Notes under the pieces: model-generated
What the model was told of the DNA's origin: nothing
What the model saw: only the letters and a program-made list of their open reading frames with translations
Database searches by the model: none
From: Tissierella simiarum
Lineage (GTDB): Bacteria > Bacillota > Clostridia > Tissierellales > Tissierellaceae
Length of the DNA: 46,389 nucleotides
Direction: 5' to 3'
Assembly (NCBI RefSeq): GCF_018917865.1
Contig: NZ_JAHLPM010000023.1
Span: 1 to 46,389 of the forward strand
Part shown: positions 42,833 through 46,389 of the stretch, in pieces
Numbering within the stretch: the first letter of the stretch is position 1
Layout: every line of letters begins with the position of its first letter
Translations under genes and position numbers: made by a program

Positions 42833-45491
42833 ACCAACTTTCACCTACTTTTAAATCTACCTTTAGAGGCACAGCTAATTTTATAGAATTTTCCATAATA
42901 TTTTTCATAATTCCTTTAACTTTTACAACTTCGTCTTCTGTAGCCTCTATAATCAACTCATCATGAACTTGTAGTATAAGTCTGGATTTTAATTTTCTAG
43001 ATTTTAACTCATTATATACTTTAACCATTGCCATCTTAATTATATCTGCAGCACTTCCTTGAATTGGTGTATTCATAGCAATACGTTCCCCAAAAGATTT
43101 CACGTTAAAATTTTTAGCTTTTAATTCAGGTATATATCTTCTTCTATTTAGAATTGTTTCTACATAACCTTTTTCTTTACCTTCCTCTACTATATCTTCC
43201 ATATATTTTTTTACTAAGTCATAGTTTTCTAAATAATTTTCTATATACTCTTTAGCTTCTTTTCTAGAAATATTTAAATCTCTAGATAAACCATAATCAC
43301 TTATTCCATAAACTATTCCAAAATTCACTGCCTTTGCTCTACTTCTCATTAAAGAAGTTACTTCTTCTTTCTCTACTTTGAATACTTCTGATGCAGTTTT
43401 TTGATGAATATCCTCATTATGTTTAAAAGCGTCTATTAACTTTGAGTCTTTGGATATATGAGCCAAAACTCTAAGCTCTATTTGTGAATAATCTCCATCT
43501 ACTAGAAGATAATCATTATTCTCAGGAACAAAAGCCTTTCTTATTTTTCTTCCATCTTCTGTTTTAATAGGAATATTTTGCAAATTAGGTTCCGTACTAC
43601 TAATTCTACCTGTATTTGTAATAGTTTGATTAAAACTAGAATGTATTCTATTAGTATCTTTATCCACTAAAGTCATAAGTCCATCAATATAAGTAGATTT
43701 AAGCTTAACAATTTGTCTATATCTTAAAATATTGTTGACTATTGGATGCTGATTTTTTAATTTATCTAATACTTCTGCATCTGTAGAGTATCCTGTTTTA
43801 GTCTTCTTAATAACTGGTAAACTTAGCCTATCAAATAAAATTTCTCCTAATTGTTTTGGAGAATTTATATTGAATTCTAATCCAGCTAATTCATATATTT
43901 CCTTTGTTAGTTTTTCTATTTCATTATCATATTCTTTTCCTAAAACTTTTAATTCTTCCAAATCAATTTTAAATCCTATAAATTCCATACTAGCCAATAC
44001 TTCTACTAATGGTAACTCTACATCATAATATAAGTTAACCATTTCTTGACTTTCTAATAACCCCTTAATAATATGCTCCACTTTAAATACTGTATCTAGA
44101 GTAAAAGAAATATAATGGGCTACTTCTTCAATTTTTAAATCTGAATATTTTTTCTTTCCCTTTCCTTTACCTAATAATTCTTCTTCATCAATACCATAAT
44201 AGTTTAAATACTCACTGCTTAAATCATTAATACTATAACTAGATTGAGCTGGATTTATTAAATATTGACCTATCATAGAATCAAAAGTATAATTTTCAAT
44301 CTCAATACCTAATCTTAACAATCCTACTAAGTCCAATTTCAAATTATGTCCAATTTTTTCTATGTCCTTATCTTCAAATACAAACTTGAATTTATCTGCA
44401 AATATTTCTACATTATCGGATAGATCAATATAATTAGCCATATCGTTGGAAGTTTTTATACCTACTCCCATGATTCTACTTTTCATATAGTTCTCATCTT
44501 CAAATATAAACTTAAAGGCAAACTTCTTATCTTCTATTATTTTCTCAACTAATAATTGATAACTTTCTTCTTGAATTATATTGTACTCATAAGAATTATG
44601 TTCTTCATCTTTGCTATTAATATGTTCTGTAGGAATTTTATTTATTAAACTTTTAAACTCCAAGCTTTCATAAAGCTCTTTTAATTTTTCCCAATTTGAT
44701 TCCTTAATTTTTAATTCTTCCATTTGAATATTAATGGGAACATTTATAATTATTTCTCCAAGTCGTCTACTAAGAAAGGCAATACTTTCATTCTCTATTA
44801 AAGATTCCTTAAGTTTTTTTCCTCTTATATTATCTATATTTTCATATACCTTTTCAATAGTACCATATTCTTTCAATAATTTTAATCCAGTTTTTTCTCC
44901 AATTCCTGGAACCCCAGGAATATTGTCAGATTTGTCCCCCATTAATCCCTTTAGGTCAATAAATTGTTTTGGAGTAATACCATATTCTTTTACTATTTTT
45001 TCTTCATTAAATTCTTCCAATTCTGTAATCCCTTTTTTAGTTATTAGTACTCTAGTTTTATCTGAGGCTAACTGGAGATAATCTCTATCTCCTGTAACTA
45101 AAGTTACATTCAAGGATTCTTCTTCTCCAACTTTAGCCAAAGTTCCCGCTATATCATCTGCCTCATAACCATCTAATTCTAATTGACTTATTCCCATAGC
45201 TTTAAGTATTTCTTTTAAAATAGGAAATTGTTGTACTAATTCACTAGGAGTAGATTGCCTATTGGCTTTATATTGATCGAACTCCTCATGTCTAAAGGTA
45301 GGTCCTTTTTTATCAAAAGCTACACAAAGATAGTCAGGATTATATTCTTCATTTATTTTATATAACATAGTTAAAAATCCATAAACACCATTAGTATATA
45401 TGCCATCCTTAGTTGATAATAAAGGAAGGGCATAGAAAGCTCTATGTAATAAACTACTTCCATCTATAACTATAAGCTTTTTATTTTCCAC
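42819..45491 (-). CDS. polA: DNA polymerase I
   Basis: The 890-residue enzyme has an N-terminal 5' nuclease domain (about 1-290; DGSSLLHRAFYALP and LKGLMGDKSDNIPGVPGIG). A central 3'-5' exonuclease-like domain (about 300-490) lacks the usual D-x-E and so is probably inactive. The polymerase domain (about 500-890) has DYSQIELRVLAH, RSRAKAVNFGIVYGIS and QVHDELIIE. GTG 45491 with GGGAG upstream is preferred to an upstream TTG. A strong promoter lies upstream. Confidence 0.96.
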   Translation of the reverse strand: MENKKLIVIDGSSLLHRAFYALPLLSTKDGIYTNGVYGFLTMLYKINEEYNPDYLCVAFDKKGPTFRHEEFDQYKANRQSTPSELVQQFPILKEILKAMGISQLELDGYEADDIAGTLAKVGEEESLNVTLVTGDRDYLQLASDKTRVLITKKGITELEEFNEEKIVKEYGITPKQFIDLKGLMGDKSDNIPGVPGIGEKTGLKLLKEYGTIEKVYENIDNIRGKKLKESLIENESIAFLSRRLGEIIINVPINIQMEELKIKESNWEKLKELYESLEFKSLINKIPTEHINSKDEEHNSYEYNIIQEESYQLLVEKIIEDKKFAFKFIFEDENYMKSRIMGVGIKTSNDMANYIDLSDNVEIFADKFKFVFEDKDIEKIGHNLKLDLVGLLRLGIEIENYTFDSMIGQYLINPAQSSYSINDLSSEYLNYYGIDEEELLGKGKGKKKYSDLKIEEVAHYISFTLDTVFKVEHIIKGLLESQEMVNLYYDVELPLVEVLASMEFIGFKIDLEELKVLGKEYDNEIEKLTKEIYELAGLEFNINSPKQLGEILFDRLSLPVIKKTKTGYSTDAEVLDKLKNQHPIVNNILRYRQIVKLKSTYIDGLMTLVDKDTNRIHSSFNQTITNTGRISSTEPNLQNIPIKTEDGRKIRKAFVPENNDYLLVDGDYSQIELRVLAHISKDSKLIDAFKHNEDIHQKTASEVFKVEKEEVTSLMRSRAKAVNFGIVYGISDYGLSRDLNISRKEAKEYIENYLENYDLVKKYMEDIVEEGKEKGYVETILNRRRYIPELKAKNFNVKSFGERIAMNTPIQGSAADIIKMAMVKVYNELKSRKLKSRLILQVHDELIIEATEDEVVKVKGIMKNIMENSIKLAVPLKVDLKVGESWYETK

Positions 45492-45526
45492 ATTATCACT
45501 CCCTATTAACAAACTTCATAATATTT

Positions 45527-45555
45527 AGTATACCTTAAATACATCTATGAGTAAA
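45527..45555 (-). promoter_or_regulatory. Sigma-A promoter of polA
   Basis: TTTACT, a 17-base spacer and TATACT on the minus strand, about 36 bases before the polA start. Confidence 0.7.
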
Positions 45556-45575
45556 CAAAAGCTAAAATAAAAATC

Positions 45576-45604
45576 TTGCTTTTTTCCTATTAATATGCTA
45601 ATAT
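45576..45604 (+). promoter_or_regulatory. Promoter of tRNA-Leu(CAA)
   Basis: TTGCTT, a 17-base spacer and TAATAT on the plus strand, 19 bases before the tRNA. It is divergent from the polA promoter. Confidence 0.7.
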
Positions 45605-45623
45605 ATCTTTTGTAATACTTTAT

Positions 45624-45710
45624 GCCGCTGTGATGGAATTGGCAGACGTAGTGGACTCAAAATCCACCGGTGGCAACACCGTGCCGGTTCGACTCCGGCC
45701 AGCGGCACCA
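45624..45710 (+). tRNA. tRNA-Leu (anticodon CAA)
   Basis: The 87-base sequence has acceptor GCCGCTG/CAGCGGC and an anticodon stem GTGGA/TCCAC with loop CTCAAAA (anticodon CAA). A long variable arm (GGTGGCAACACC), T arm GCCGG/CCGGC and encoded CCA complete it. It reads UUG. Confidence 0.95.
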
Positions 45711-45740
45711 TTACTACTGGCACGAACAGTAAAATATAAG

Positions 45741-45780
45741 AAAAAAGATAGGAAATAATACACCTATCTTTTTTTGTTTT
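45741..45780. terminator. Terminator of tRNA-Leu(CAA)
   Basis: AAAAAAGATAGG and CCTATCTTTTTT form a perfect 12-pair stem with a ten-base loop, then TGTTTT. It can work in both directions. Confidence 0.85.
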
Positions 45781-46052
45781 TCTATAAACTTCATAAATAT
45801 AATGTTTTCTCTTTCCTTTTTTAGTAATATCAGCCATTCCCCTCACTCTTGAATTTCTTTTAAACTTACTTTGTTAGCGTTCAAAAAGTTTGTGCAGATA
45901 TGCCGGAAATCATGAGATTAACTATAAAAGCTTTAGAAAAATCTTTCATATTCAAAACCTTAGTAACTCTTTAATTTTTCATAGTAATTTTGGTATCTAA
46001 TATATAAGTTTAAAATAACTTATCCTTTTATTAGTAATAGTATTCATAATAC

Positions 46053-46080
46053 AGAAAAGACGACTGGTATAAACCAGCCG
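46053..46080 (-). terminator. Terminator of the right-edge gene
   Basis: On the minus strand CGGCTGGT and ACCAGTCG pair (one G-T) around loop TTAT, followed by TCTTTTCTG. It lies 22 bases past the stop at 46102. Confidence 0.75.
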
Positions 46081-46101
46081 CCCTCGAAAGAATGTTTGTT
46101 A

Positions 46102-46389
46102 TTAACCAAGGTGTTTAGCATCATTTTTTCTATTAGGATCAATAACATTAATAGATTGAAGAGTTCTACTGTCTGTTGATATTGTGACTTCTGTTTTTTG
46201 CCCTTGTTCATCCGTTACGATGATCTGAACAAATATTTCATAGGCTCTACTGTTAGTTGACTTCGAAAGAGATTTTTCATATTTAATACTGCTTCCATCA
46301 ATGAATGCAGATATATCCTTAAATTCTGCTTTAGCTGCTTTAACTCCAGAATGTTTTTCTGCAAACTGTTTTGCTAGCTCTAAGTATTC
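46102..46389 (-). CDS. Unrecognised protein, C-terminal 95 residues only
   Basis: An open minus-strand frame enters from the right edge and stops at TAA 46104-46102. The start is outside the window. The 95 visible residues are polar with alternating beta-like stretches (AYEIFVQIIVTDEQGQKTEV, then TISTDSRTLQSINV) after an amphipathic helix (LELAKQFAEKHSG). The end is NDAKHLG. There is no membrane segment or recognisable motif. The proper codon use and the well-placed terminator support a real gene. I do not know its function. Confidence 0.6.
   Translation of the reverse strand, partial: EYLELAKQFAEKHSGVKAAKAEFKDISAFIDGSSIKYEKSLSKSTNSRAYEIFVQIIVTDEQGQKTEVTISTDSRTLQSINVIDPNRKNDAKHLG

Larger units (their letters stand above)
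45711..46101. other. Gap after tRNA-Leu(CAA)
   Basis: Contains the tRNA terminator (45741-45780) and the terminator of the right-edge gene (46053-46080). In between I see only fragments without clear starts, including a minus-strand stub MADITKKGKRKHYIYEVYRK (ATG 45837) that runs into the terminator. Confidence 0.5.

Noticed and set aside
45598-45846. Minus-strand frame of 82 residues
   Set aside because: Its second half is the antisense of tRNA-Leu(CAA), a common false gene. The first 20 residues or so (ATG 45837, with AGGGGA upstream) could be a gene stub but run directly into a terminator.
1-46389. CRISPR arrays, insertion sequences with terminal repeats, and replication origins
   Set aside because: I looked for regular direct repeats, transposase motifs and clustered DnaA boxes and found none; only a single strong DnaA box is present.

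Overview
The window comes from a low-GC, spore-forming, anaerobic Firmicute, most likely of the Clostridia/Tissierellia. The evidence is AT-rich DNA, a complete rnfCDGEAB operon, a full selenocysteine machinery, a degenerate SpoIVFA-like gene in the mre/min/rplU neighbourhood, and small genes with mother-cell-type promoters. Almost all genes lie on the minus strand.

Region 1-830 (plus strand) holds three tandem tiny hydrophobic, Cys-tailed peptide genes, the first cut by the window edge. The two complete ones have promoters matching the sigma-K/sigma-E pattern, and all three are followed by near-identical short terminators. Region 828-2712 is a decaying integrated element: a small Cys/His protein, a frameshifted small gene and an excisionase-like gene on the minus strand, then an ImmA-like stub and a tyrosine integrase with three frameshifts on the plus strand. 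The element abuts the 3' end of tRNA-Sec (selC, 2818-2914).

Region 2818-8146 carries the whole Sec pathway: selC, selB, selA and selD. SelD is itself a selenoprotein, with an in-frame UGA and a candidate bSECIS hairpin. Between selC and selB lies an orphan OmpR-type response regulator whose phospho-acceptor Asp is Glu. comEA precedes selD, and a divergent D,D-carboxypeptidase gene follows.

Region 10259-20075 is conserved housekeeping: ridA, rsfS, an LCP protein, yqeK, nadD, yhbY, a 60-residue Cys-rich protein, obgE, rpmA, prp, rplU with its L21 leader, rng, and the TIGR03936/TIGR03960 pair. Region 20196-31937 is the cell-shape/division cluster: SpoIVFA-like gene, minE, minD, minC, mrdA (an unusually large PBP2), mreD, mreC, mreB, radC and maf. 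An ApbE-type flavin transferase lipoprotein and a two-domain FMN-binding lipoprotein are inserted between minE and the SpoIVFA-like gene.

Region 31957-37964 holds a Gx-transporter/NusG-domain-II pair (possible EetB/EetA counterparts) and the Rnf operon. The ApbE enzyme, the FMN lipoprotein, the NusG-II/Gx pair and Rnf (whose G and D subunits are flavinylated) together could form a dispersed flavin-based electron export route; this is an inference. Region 38457-45491 carries dinB, tRNA-Leu(GAG), an oligopeptide-binding lipoprotein, a lytic transglycosylase, coaE and polA. A plus-strand tRNA-Leu(CAA) follows, and the right edge holds the C-terminal 95 residues of an unrecognised protein.
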